A stretch of 64,000 bases of DNA from Streptomyces sp. NBC_01288 (GTDB lineage Bacteria; Actinomycetota; Actinomycetes; Streptomycetales; Streptomycetaceae): the NCBI RefSeq assembly GCF_035982055.1, contig NZ_CP108427.1, positions 3,720,001-3,784,000 on the forward strand, written 5' to 3'. Made by a program: the position numbers and the translations under genes. Shown here in pieces: positions 8,857 through 17,488 of this stretch (position 1 is the stretch's first letter; every line of letters starts with the position of its first letter). Under the pieces are notes generated by a model that made no database searches, was not told where the DNA came from, and saw nothing but the letters and a program-made list of their open reading frames with translations.

Positions 8857-10083
8857 GTGGTTGGGCGTGCGGAGATCGAGGGCTCGGCGGTCGGTGGGAC
8901 CGTCGACGCGGTCAATCGGCTGACGGCGCGTTGGGCCGGCTCGGTGACCGGGTGCTCGGTGTTCTCGGCGGCCGGGGTGTGGCCGTTGCTGGCGTTCCTC
9001 GCCGACGGGGCGTGGGGGGCCGCGCGGGCGGAGCTCGCGGACGCGGTGGGGGTACCCGCCGACCAAGCGGCCGCCGCCGCGCGGGAGTTGCTGGCCGGGA
9101 TGGGGTCGATGCCCGGGCTGAACTCCGCGCTCGGGCTGTGGACCCGGCGCGAACTGGCCGTACGGGAGGAGTGGCGGGCCGGGCTGTCGGCGGGCACGCA
9201 CGGTGTGCTCACCGAGGATCTCCCGGCCTCGCAGCGGGCGTTGGACGTGTGGGCGGCCGAGCGGACGGGCGGGCTCGTCGAGCGGATGCCGGTCACCTTG
9301 GACGAGGACGTGCTGATGGTCCTGGCGAGTGCGCTCGCGCTCCGGACCGAATGGCCGCGCCCCTTCGACGAGTTGATGCTCCGCCCCGACTCCGGGCCTT
9401 GGCAGGGGCGGCAGTTGGCCGGCCTGCACCGCACCGGCGTCCGTCTCGATCGGGTCGGCGTGGCGAGCGGCCCGTACGGCTACGTCACCGAGCTGAAGGT
9501 CCCCGGCGACAACGGGATCGACGTCCACCTGTTGCTCGGCGAACAGCGCATGACCCCAGGCCAGGTGCTGGGCACGGGAGTTGACGTCCTGGCCCGCCGG
9601 CTTCCCGTGGTCCCGAGCGGCCAACTCCCGTACGGCGACGTGGGACCGGGCCTGCGCGTCGAGCAACAACGCTGTGCCACACCGCAACCGCCGGAGCTGT
9701 CCGTCACGACCGTGGCGTACGACATGCGGGCCCGGCACGATCTCCTGGACCTGCACGGCCTGTTCGGGCTCACGACGGCGATGGACACCGGCGACGGCCA
9801 CTTCCCCGGCATCACCCCGACCCCGCTGGCCATCGGCCAGGCCGAACAGTCCACGGTGGCCCAGTTCGGCGCCCTCGGCTTCCGCGCCGCCGCGGTGACC
9901 GCGATCGCTCCAGCCCCCGGCGGTGCCCGGCCCGACCTCCGCCACACGACCACCGTCGTCACCGCCCGCTTCGACCGCCCGTTCGGCTTCCTGGCCGTAC
10001 ACCGGGAGTCCCGCCTGATCCTGACAGCGGGCTGGGTCACCGACCCGACGCCGTACGGGAACGGGCCGAATCCCGTGCACTGA
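8857..10083 (+). CDS. serpin-like protein, second of a tandem pair
   Basis: About 408 residues and clearly paralogous to the gene just upstream over its whole length (VFSAAGVWPLLAFLADGA, TVAYDMRARHDLL, RFDRPFGFLAVHRESRL are shared almost word for word). The loop region before the final strand differs most (AVTAIAPAPGGARPD against AVTAFDAIGASGV), which is where serpins set specificity, so the pair may target different proteases; that is inference. The start is uncertain: GTG 8857 gives an N-terminus comparable to its neighbour, while GTG 8782 adds 25 residues without a ribosome site. No signal peptide. Confidence 0.8.
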   Translation: MVGRAEIEGSAVGGTVDAVNRLTARWAGSVTGCSVFSAAGVWPLLAFLADGAWGAARAELADAVGVPADQAAAAARELLAGMGSMPGLNSALGLWTRRELAVREEWRAGLSAGTHGVLTEDLPASQRALDVWAAERTGGLVERMPVTLDEDVLMVLASALALRTEWPRPFDELMLRPDSGPWQGRQLAGLHRTGVRLDRVGVASGPYGYVTELKVPGDNGIDVHLLLGEQRMTPGQVLGTGVDVLARRLPVVPSGQLPYGDVGPGLRVEQQRCATPQPPELSVTTVAYDMRARHDLLDLHGLFGLTTAMDTGDGHFPGITPTPLAIGQAEQSTVAQFGALGFRAAAVTAIAPAPGGARPDLRHTTTVVTARFDRPFGFLAVHRESRLILTAGWVTDPTPYGNGPNPVH

Positions 10084-10113
10084 CGCGACGGGTGTCCCCA
10101 TCGACCGGGGGCC

Positions 10114-10560
10114 GTCGGCCGGGGCGGACACCCGCCTCGCGACCGATCCCGTCCGTGGGAACCCCTCGTACCCCACGTCCCGATCCGACGGCACCTCCAT
10201 CGGCCGGTGGGCGGCATTCGCCCTTCGACCACCCCGTCCGAGGCCCCGGCACCCCACGCGCCGATCCGACAGCGCGCCCCATCAGCCGGTGCCCGGTGGC
10301 AGGCACCCGCCCCGCGGCCCACCCCATCCGCGAGAACCCCCGCACCCCACGCGCCGCCCCGACAGCGCGCACCCCACCAGCCGGTGCCCGGTGACAAGCA
10401 CCCGCCCCGCGGCCCACCCCATCCGCGAGAACCCCCGCACCCCACGCGCCGCCCCAAAGACGCACCCTCATCAACCAGCGGACAACACCCGCCCTTCAAC
10501 CACCCCCCGTCCGTGGGAACCCCCCGCGCGCCACCCGCCCCCACCCCGCAGCGCACCCCA
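10114..10560. repeat. degenerate tandem array of about 82–95 bp units in the 488-base gap before the GH65 gene
   Basis: Five units begin near 10114, 10201, 10283, 10378 and 10473. Each has the order …CAGCCGGTG… ACCCGCCC… CATCCG/CGTCCG …GAACCCC… CACCCCACGCGCCG… CAGCGCGC…CCCAT. The third and fourth copies are almost identical over more than 70 bases with a 95-base period; the outer copies are diverged. It fills nearly all the space between the second serpin gene and the GH65 start. C-rich on this strand. It has open frames only because it lacks stop codons; I do not consider it coding. Confidence 0.75.
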
Positions 10561-10570
10561 TCGTCGAACG

Positions 10571-13207
10571 GTGCCCAAACCTACCCGTCTGCTGCTCCCG
10601 CTCCTCGCCGCCGCCCTGCTGCTCCCTCTCCCCCTTCCCTCGGCGTCAGCCGAACCCCTCCCCCACGCTCACCCCCGCGACGACTGCGACGCGCGCGGCT
10701 GGGCGCCCTCGGCAACCCGGATCGACCCGGCCGACACGTACCACCCCTACGTCGGCAACGGTTACCTCGGTACCCGGGTCCCGCCCGCCGGTGCGGGGTA
10801 CGCCGCGTCCGGGGAGAAGACCGGCTGGCCGCTCTACACGCCGCGTTACGACGGCGCGTTCGTCTCCGGTCTCTATGGACGGGGGCCCGCGAACACGGCC
10901 GGCCGTGAGGCTCTCGCCGCGCTCCCGAACTGGACCGGGCTCGATGTCACGGCGGGCGCCGAGACGTACGGCGGTGGGGGCGCCGGCGGCCGGGTCAGCC
11001 GCTACCGTCAGATCCTCAACCTCCGTTGTGGGTACGTCCGTACATCCCTCACCTGGACCACCACGGACGGTCGCCGCACCGACCTCGTCTACGACGTCCT
11101 CGCCGCCCGCGACGACCCGCACACCGGCGCCGTACACCTGCGCGTGACCCCGCACTGGGACGGCCGACTCACCCTCACCGACCGCCTCGACGGCCGTGGC
11201 GCCCGCCGTGTCACGCAGACCGACGGCGGGCACGTCGGCGAACACACCATCGGTGTGGCGTTCCGCACGGAGGGGACCGGTGTCGACGGGGCCGTCGCGT
11301 CTGTGCTGGATGCGTCCGGGCGGCGTGCCCAACAGCCCCGCAAGCAGGGTGAGTTGAGTGCCAGTCAGGGCACCGTTCTCCCCGTCCGCTCCGGGCGTAC
11401 CTACACCGCCACCAAGTACGTCGGCGTCGACACCGCCCTCACCTCCCACGACCCCCGTTCCGCCGCCCAGGACGCCGCAGGGCGGGCCGCGCGGCGGGGA
11501 TGGGACGCGCTGCTCGCCTCGCACAGTGCCGCCTGGCGGGCGTTGTGGGCGTCCGACATCGAGATTCCCGGCCACTCGGACCTCCAACTCTGGGCCCGTT
11601 CCGCCCAGTACGGGCTGCTGTCCGCGCTGCGGCCCGGTGCCCGGAACAGCATCGCGCCCGCCGGGCTGACCAGCGACAACTACGCCGGCATGGTCTTCTG
11701 GGACGCCGAGACCTGGATGTTCCCCTCACTGCTCGCGACCCACCCCGACCTCGCCCGCCCGGTCCTCGAATACCGGTACCGCACGCGCACGGCCGCCGCC
11801 GAGAACGCCGCGAAGACCGCGGTGAAGGGCCTGTTCTTCCCCTGGACGAGCGCGAGTCACGGCCGGCTGTGGAACGAGTGCCAGAGCTGGCAGCCGCCCC
11901 ACTGCGTCACCCAGAACCACCTCCAGGGCGACATCGCCCTCGCCGCCTGGCAGTACTACCTCGCCACCGGCGACCGCACCTGGCTCCGCACCCGAGGCCG
12001 GCCCCTCCTCAACGGCCTTGCCCAGTACTGGACTTCGCGGGCGACCAAGAACTCCGACGGCTCGTACTCCGTCAAGGAGGTCGCCGGACCCGACGAGTAC
12101 AGCAACGGCGTCAACGACGGCGTCTACACCAACGCCGTCGCCGCCACCGCCCTCCGCGCCGCCACCGACGTGGCCCACGTCCTCGGCACGACCGCCCCCG
12201 CCGACTGGCTCACCGTCGCGAACCGCCTGCGCATCCCCTACGACCCGAAGCGCAAGATCTTCCTCCAGTACGACGGCTACGGCGGCTCCCAGATCAAGCA
12301 GGCCGACACCGTGCTGCTGATCTACCCGCTGGAGTGGCCCATGCCGGCCGGTGCCGCGGCCGCCACCCTCGACTACTACGCCCAGCGCACCGACCCGGAC
12401 GGCCCCGCCATGACCGACGCCGTCCACGCGATCGACGCGGCGGCGATCGGCGAACCGGGCTGTGTCGCGTACACCTTCCTGCGGCGGGCCTACCAGCCCT
12501 TCGCGCGCGGCCCGTTCGCCCTCTTCTCCGAGTCGCGCGGCGACAAGGCCGGCGCGTCCGACCCCCTCGCGGGCTCCCCCGCCCAGGACTTCCTCACCGG
12601 CAAGGGCGGCTTCCTCCAGGTCCTCACCCACGGCCTCACCGGCCTGCGGCTGCGCCCCGACGCCCTCCACCTCGACCCGACCCTGCCGCCCCAACTCGGC
12701 GACGGCGTACGCCTGTCGGGGCTGCGCTGGCGCGGTCGTACATACGACATCGCCATCGGTCCGGAGACGACGACGGTACGGCTGCGGTCGGGCGCGCCCT
12801 TCTCTCTGGAGACTCCCGAGGGGCGCCGCACCCTCTCCGGCACGGTCACCCTGAAGACCCGGCGCCCTGACCTCACCCCCACCACCGACCTGGCCCGCTG
12901 CCGACCGGCGACGGCCACTTCCTCCGTCTCCGGCCTCTACCCGGAGGCCGCCGTGGACGGCAGCCCCGCGACCGCCTGGTCCCCGGACGCCGACCGCGCG
13001 ACCCTGACGGTCGACCTGGGGCGGACGGTGCGCGTCGGGGCCGTTCACCCCACGTGGACCAAGCAGCCGGGGTCGTACGCCGTCGACGTCTCGACCGACC
13101 GCCGTACCTGGCACACGCCCGACGGGACGCCCGCCCGGTACGTCCGCGTCACCGTACGGAGCGGCGGCAAGGGTGCCGCTCTCTCCGAACTCGACGTGCG
13201 CTCGTGA
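10571..13207 (+). CDS. secreted glycoside hydrolase family 65 protein (acid trehalase-like) with C-terminal F5/8C (CBM32-like) domain
   Basis: An 878-residue exported enzyme. The signal peptide is VPKPTRLLLPLLAAALLLPLP…ASA. The N-terminal GH65 domain starts about residue 50 (YHPYVGNGYLGTRVP), and the (alpha/alpha)6 barrel carries FWDAETWMFPSLLATHP, KGLFFPWTSASHG and KEVAGPDEYSNGVNDGVYTN. The Glu in GPDEY is the family's general acid. About residue 760 to the end looks like a discoidin/F5-8C module (ATATSSVSGLYPEAAVDGS, YVRVTVRSGG). Substrate is probably trehalose or a related alpha-glucoside. Oddity: the residue after GPDEY is Ser, where many family members have His. The GTG start lacks a good ribosome site but sits exactly before the signal peptide. 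Confidence 0.9.
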   Translation: MPKPTRLLLPLLAAALLLPLPLPSASAEPLPHAHPRDDCDARGWAPSATRIDPADTYHPYVGNGYLGTRVPPAGAGYAASGEKTGWPLYTPRYDGAFVSGLYGRGPANTAGREALAALPNWTGLDVTAGAETYGGGGAGGRVSRYRQILNLRCGYVRTSLTWTTTDGRRTDLVYDVLAARDDPHTGAVHLRVTPHWDGRLTLTDRLDGRGARRVTQTDGGHVGEHTIGVAFRTEGTGVDGAVASVLDASGRRAQQPRKQGELSASQGTVLPVRSGRTYTATKYVGVDTALTSHDPRSAAQDAAGRAARRGWDALLASHSAAWRALWASDIEIPGHSDLQLWARSAQYGLLSALRPGARNSIAPAGLTSDNYAGMVFWDAETWMFPSLLATHPDLARPVLEYRYRTRTAAAENAAKTAVKGLFFPWTSASHGRLWNECQSWQPPHCVTQNHLQGDIALAAWQYYLATGDRTWLRTRGRPLLNGLAQYWTSRATKNSDGSYSVKEVAGPDEYSNGVNDGVYTNAVAATALRAATDVAHVLGTTAPADWLTVANRLRIPYDPKRKIFLQYDGYGGSQIKQADTVLLIYPLEWPMPAGAAAATLDYYAQRTDPDGPAMTDAVHAIDAAAIGEPGCVAYTFLRRAYQPFARGPFALFSESRGDKAGASDPLAGSPAQDFLTGKGGFLQVLTHGLTGLRLRPDALHLDPTLPPQLGDGVRLSGLRWRGRTYDIAIGPETTTVRLRSGAPFSLETPEGRRTLSGTVTLKTRRPDLTPTTDLARCRPATATSSVSGLYPEAAVDGSPATAWSPDADRATLTVDLGRTVRVGAVHPTWTKQPGSYAVDVSTDRRTWHTPDGTPARYVRVTVRSGGKGAALSELDVRS

Positions 13208-13232
13208 CGGCCGAACACCCCTGAGGACAGCG

Positions 13233-15464
13233 TCAGTTGGTGGCCTCCGCCGCCAGTCTCCGCTGCTCCTCCTCCACGATGCGGCGGGCCAGCGTGGCGT
13301 CGGAGATGTCGATCGCGTCCGGGGTGGCGTCCGCGAGGGCGCTGCGCCGGGCGAAGGCGTCGAAGAGGCGGTCCTTGTTCTTGAGGATGGTCAGGAGCCG
13401 GTCGTCCACGCTGTCGGTGGCGAGCATGCGGTGCACCTGGACCGTGCGTATCTGGCCCATACGGTGGACGCGGGCCACGGCCTGGTGCTCCACCGTCGGC
13501 TTGACCTGGGGTTCGCAGAGGATGACCAGGGAGGCGGCCTGGAGGTTGAGGCCGACCCCACCCGCCTCGATCTGGGAGAGCAGGACGGCGTGGCCGGGGG
13601 CCTGGGTGAAGTCGTCGACGAACTGCTGTCGGCGGGCGGCCGGGACGCTTCCGGAGATGGGCCCGAACACCCCCTTCTTCAGGGGCCGTTCGAGTGCCTG
13701 CTCCACCGCCGTGAGCACGTCCCGGAAGTAGGAGAAGATCACCACCTTCACGCCGTTGCCCGCGGCCTCGGCGACCAGCTCCCGTAGGCGTTGCAGCTTC
13801 GCGGACTTCTCGGTGTCGGCGTAGGCGGCCCGGCGCATCGCCATGAAGTTGCCGTCGCCGACCGCGCGGTCGTACGCCTCGCGGTCGGCGACGCCGAGCT
13901 CGACCCACTCGTCGACCTGGACCAGGGCGGGCAGTTCGGTGAGCACGTCCTCCTGGTTGCGGCGGAGGTAGGCGGGGGCTACGGACTTGCGGAAGGCGTG
14001 CGGTCCGGCCGCCGCGGTGCCGTTGCGGACAGTCGGCAGCAGGTCGGGGCGGAGATGGCGGACGAGGGTGCGGAACTCCTCGACGTGGTTCTCCATGGGC
14101 GTGCCGGTGAGGAACAGGACGCGGTCGCAGCGCTCGGTCCACAGGGCGACCGATTTGGTGCGGCGGGTGTCCGGGTTCTTCACGTAGTGGGCCTCGTCCA
14201 CGACGAGCATGCCCGGGGTGGGGCCGGTCGGTGCCTCGTTCTTGTCGGCCTTCGCCCTACCCGTCCGAGCTTTGGCCTCCGGCGCGGGCAAGGTGTGCAG
14301 CGTGTCGAACGTCGTGATCGCGACCCCACCCCGCTCGCCCCACTCCGCATAGGCCTCGTGCCGGTCCGGGCCGTGCACCGGCAGCGCGCGCAGGGTGCTG
14401 CGGGCGCCGATCTCGCGGGTCCAGTTGATCAGCACGCTGGCCGGGCAGACCACCAGGAAGTGGTTGTGCCCCTCGGCCGCGAGATGGGCCAGCGCGGCGA
14501 TGGCCTGGACGGTCTTGCCGAGCCCCATCTCATCCCCGAGGACGACCCGCCGTTGCGCCAGGGCGAAGCGGGCGCCGAAGGACTGGTATCCGCGCAGGGA
14601 GACCCGGCGATGGGTGTCGTCCAACGGCTGGGCGTGTACGCGCTCGGCCAGCTCCGCCGGCAGGAAGCCCTCGCTCGCCGCGAGGTCCGGCTGCTGCCCG
14701 TCGACCTCTGCGAGCTGACTGTAGTACTCGGCGGACCGCAGCTCGAAGTCGACCCACGCCTCGATGTCGGAGACCGGCGGGCGCAGCAGGTCGGTGGAGG
14801 CCTGCGCGATCAGCAGCCGTACGTCCTTGGCGGCCGGGTCGGCGACCAGTTCGTGGAGTTCGGCGACCGCGGCGAGCGCGCTCTCCCGCCGTTTGCGACC
14901 GGCGAGCGCCAGCAACAGCCTGCTGCTGGCGGGCCGGGCCACGGGCAGCAGCGCGCCGAGCCGCTCGTCGAGCCTGGTGGCGGCGTCCAGGGCGCGGCGC
15001 AGTTCGGGTCCGGCCTCGACGAGCCGTTGCAGGGCGATGACCAGGGCCGTGGTGCGCGGCTCGGGGTGGTCGACGTCGATGCGGACGGACACGGTCTCCG
15101 CGACGGCCCGCGCGATCTGCCGGGCGGCGGCGAGGGCCCGGTCGGCGGTCTGCTGTCCTACGCCGGGCAGTTGCCGCAGCTGGTACCGGCTGGCCTCGTG
15201 CACCGCGCGCACGGAGGTGAGCCCCGCCGCCTCCACGGCCCCGAACCGCAACCGCCCCTCGGTGACGTCCTTCAGGCGGGCGACCGGGATGGACTCCAGC
15301 TCCTGCGCGACGAGTTCGGCTCGCAGTGGCTCCAGCGCGGAGCGGACGGTGGCGAGGGCGCGGGTGTGGTCCTCACGCAGGGCGCGCGCCACGTCGTAGA
15401 GCCGCGTGCCTCGCGTGCACAGCTCCCTGGCCCGCCGTCCGGCCCGTGGAAACTCGCCCTCCAT
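13233..15464 (-). CDS. SNF2-family DEAD/H helicase-like ATPase with N-terminal helix-hairpin-helix
   Basis: A 743-residue DNA translocase of the SNF2/RapA class. A helix-hairpin-helix-like LPGVGQQTADRALAAARQI lies at about residue 105–125. The RecA-like lobe 1 has LGDEMGLGKT (Walker A), VVDEAHYVKN (DEAH) and FLTGTPMEN (motif III). Lobe 2 has KVVIFSYFRDVL, IEAGGVGLNLQAA and VARVHRMGQIRTVQVHRM. Role: ATP-driven remodelling of DNA–protein complexes. I chose ATG 15464 because GGGAGCGGGGGG precedes it; ATG 15503 is possible. It converges with the GH65 gene with a 25-base gap. Confidence 0.92.
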   Translation of the reverse strand: MEGEFPRAGRRARELCTRGTRLYDVARALREDHTRALATVRSALEPLRAELVAQELESIPVARLKDVTEGRLRFGAVEAAGLTSVRAVHEASRYQLRQLPGVGQQTADRALAAARQIARAVAETVSVRIDVDHPEPRTTALVIALQRLVEAGPELRRALDAATRLDERLGALLPVARPASSRLLLALAGRKRRESALAAVAELHELVADPAAKDVRLLIAQASTDLLRPPVSDIEAWVDFELRSAEYYSQLAEVDGQQPDLAASEGFLPAELAERVHAQPLDDTHRRVSLRGYQSFGARFALAQRRVVLGDEMGLGKTVQAIAALAHLAAEGHNHFLVVCPASVLINWTREIGARSTLRALPVHGPDRHEAYAEWGERGGVAITTFDTLHTLPAPEAKARTGRAKADKNEAPTGPTPGMLVVDEAHYVKNPDTRRTKSVALWTERCDRVLFLTGTPMENHVEEFRTLVRHLRPDLLPTVRNGTAAAGPHAFRKSVAPAYLRRNQEDVLTELPALVQVDEWVELGVADREAYDRAVGDGNFMAMRRAAYADTEKSAKLQRLRELVAEAAGNGVKVVIFSYFRDVLTAVEQALERPLKKGVFGPISGSVPAARRQQFVDDFTQAPGHAVLLSQIEAGGVGLNLQAASLVILCEPQVKPTVEHQAVARVHRMGQIRTVQVHRMLATDSVDDRLLTILKNKDRLFDAFARRSALADATPDAIDISDATLARRIVEEEQRRLAAEATN

Positions 15465-15575
15465 GTCACCCCCCGCTCCCCATGCGTCTCGCTGTGCACC
15501 CATCGTGGCACGCGGCACTGACAACGGGAGCGGGAGCAGGCGGATGGGGGTTCTCAGCCGGCCGTCGGCCCTCCG

Positions 15576-16406
15576 TCAGGCGTCGAACGCCGTCGCCCGG
15601 GTCCGCTTCTCCCACGCCTCGACATCGCCGCGCACCTGGTCCAGGTGCCCGAGCACAGCGCCGATCGCGTCCTCGCCGAGCGGCAGGTGCAGCGGGGTCT
15701 CCTCGGCGTCGAGGGCGGCGAGGATGAGGGCCGCCGCCTTCGCGGGGTCGCCGGGCTGGACGCCGCCGCTGCTGTCGACGGCGCCGCGGGTCTCGCTCAC
15801 GCGCGCGTACACCCCGCTGTCGGCGCTGACCCCGGCCCGGCTCGTGTCGAACAGCGCGGTCCGGAAGGCGCCCGGCTCGACGATCAGCACCTTGATGCCG
15901 AACTCGGCGACCTCGTCCGCGAGCCCCTCGGAGAGCCCCTCCAGGGCGAACTTCGTTCCGCTGTACGCCGAGAAGCCCGCGAAGGACATCTGCCCGCCCA
16001 TGCTGCTCATCTGCACGATCGCCCCGGAGCGCCGCTCCCGCATGGACGGCAGCACCGCGCGCGTGAGGGCCGCGGGCCCGAAGACATGCAGGTCGAACAG
16101 GTCCCGCAGCTCCTGCTCGGTGGTCTCCTCGAAGGCCCCGACGTGCGTACGGCCCGCGTTGTTGACGAGCACGTCGATCCGCCCGTGCCGCGCCACCACG
16201 TCCCGCACGGCCGCCTCCGCCGCCCCCGTGTCGGTGACGTCGAGACGCAGCGCCTCCAGCTGGTCGGGACGGGCGGCGACGAGATCGTCCAGACCCTCGG
16301 TCCGCCGCGCCGCACCGACGACCACGTCACCGGCCGCGAGCGCCGCCTCGACGATCGCCCGCCCGAACCCGCTGCTCGCACCGGTGACCAGCCACACCTT
16401 GTTCAT
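15576..16406 (-). CDS. short-chain dehydrogenase/reductase
   Basis: A 276-residue classical SDR with the cofactor motif TGASSGFG near residue 8, NNAG at about 86, and the catalytic Ser (QMSSMGG) and Tyr/Lys (YSGTKFALEGL). The length and C-terminus (LHLPLGEDAIGAVLGHLDQVR) resemble the Streptomyces oxidoreductases often annotated as SDR family NAD(P)-dependent. AGGGGAGACGTC precedes the ATG. It is divergently arranged with a LysR regulator across 96 bases, the usual layout for a LysR-controlled target gene. Confidence 0.93.
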   Translation of the reverse strand: MNKVWLVTGASSGFGRAIVEAALAAGDVVVGAARRTEGLDDLVAARPDQLEALRLDVTDTGAAEAAVRDVVARHGRIDVLVNNAGRTHVGAFEETTEQELRDLFDLHVFGPAALTRAVLPSMRERRSGAIVQMSSMGGQMSFAGFSAYSGTKFALEGLSEGLADEVAEFGIKVLIVEPGAFRTALFDTSRAGVSADSGVYARVSETRGAVDSSGGVQPGDPAKAAALILAALDAEETPLHLPLGEDAIGAVLGHLDQVRGDVEAWEKRTRATAFDA

Positions 16407-16502
16407 GACGTCTCCCCTTGAGATCCCTGATCCCTGTTGCCCAACTGCCGACCAGCGTGCTCCCGCCCCCGATCCCCCGTCCAAGACCTACGCTGATAAC
16501 CG

Positions 16503-17411
16503 ATGGCTATGACGACGGACGTCCACGTACGGGACCTGCGCTATTTCGTCGCGGTCGCCGAGGAGCTCCACTTCACGCGCGCGGCCGAGAAGCTGTACGT
16601 CTCGCAGCCCGCCCTGAGCAAGCAGATCCGGGCGCTGGAACGGCAGTTGGGCGCCGAACTGTTCCGGCGTGACCGGCAGGGCGTGGCGCTCACCGCCGCC
16701 GGTGCGGCTCTACTGCCGTACGCCGAGCGGGTGTTGGCGGTCTGGGCGGAGGGCGCGTCCGCGCTGGCGGAGGTGAGCGCGGCCGAACGCAGCACGCTGG
16801 TGGTCGGGATGAGCACCAGCCCGGGCCGGGGCGGCCTGCTGCCCGCGATCCGCTCCCGCTTCACGGCCGCGCGTCCGGAGGCGAACGTACGGCTGCGGCA
16901 GGTGAGTTGGGACGATCCGACGGCCGGGCTCGCGGACGGCGACGCGGACGTGGCGTTCGTCTGGCTGCCGCTGCCCGACGCGGAACGCTACGGCTGGACG
17001 GTCGTAGCGGAGGAACCCCGCCTGGTCGCGCTCCCGGAGAGCCATCCTCTGGCCGCGCGCGCCGAGGTCGACTTCGCGGATCTCGTCGACGAACCGTTCC
17101 TCGCTCTGCCGTCCAACGCGGGCCCCTTGCGCGACCATTGGCTCGCCCTCGACGAACGCGGCGGCCGACTCCCGCGCATCGGGGCGGAGATCGCGAGCAC
17201 GGAGGAGACGTACGAGGCGCTGGTCGCCGGTCTCGGCGTCTGCCTGGTGGCCACGGGCAACGCCCATCTGATCACCCTCGGCGGGGTCATCACCCGTCCG
17301 GTGCACGGTATTTCGCCGAGCCGCTATGCCCTGGCGTGGCGGCGGGAGGACGGCGGGCGGCCGCTGGTGAGGGCGTACGCGGAGGCCTGTCGCCTGGGGG
17401 CGGGGCGCTGA
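16503..17411 (+). CDS. LysR-family transcriptional regulator
   Basis: A 302-residue LysR regulator. The N-terminal winged helix is classical (DLRYFVAVAEELHFTRAAEK, SQPALSKQIRALERQLG, LFRR), followed by a hinge and a periplasmic-binding-protein-like effector domain (VGMSTSPGRGGLLPAIRSRF, DADVAFVWLPL, PLRDHWLALDERGG). A second in-frame ATG two codons in (16509) could be the true start. It probably controls the divergent SDR gene. The effector is unknown. Confidence 0.93.
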   Translation: MAMTTDVHVRDLRYFVAVAEELHFTRAAEKLYVSQPALSKQIRALERQLGAELFRRDRQGVALTAAGAALLPYAERVLAVWAEGASALAEVSAAERSTLVVGMSTSPGRGGLLPAIRSRFTAARPEANVRLRQVSWDDPTAGLADGDADVAFVWLPLPDAERYGWTVVAEEPRLVALPESHPLAARAEVDFADLVDEPFLALPSNAGPLRDHWLALDERGGRLPRIGAEIASTEETYEALVAGLGVCLVATGNAHLITLGGVITRPVHGISPSRYALAWRREDGGRPLVRAYAEACRLGAGR

Positions 17412-17488
17412 TCGAACGTGTCCGCGACACGGTTACGATGAGCCGTTTTCGGGGGCCGGGGTGCGGGGTTCGGGGTTCGAGGGGAATC

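Noticed and set aside
10289..10570. Pro/His/Arg-rich N-terminal extension of the GH65 protein
   Set aside because: It is the translated repeat array; the signal peptide begins at GTG 10571, so the upstream part is not protein.
12018..12320. Thr/Ser/Pro-rich frame inside the GH65 gene
   Set aside because: A shadow frame with no start signal within a well-supported enzyme.
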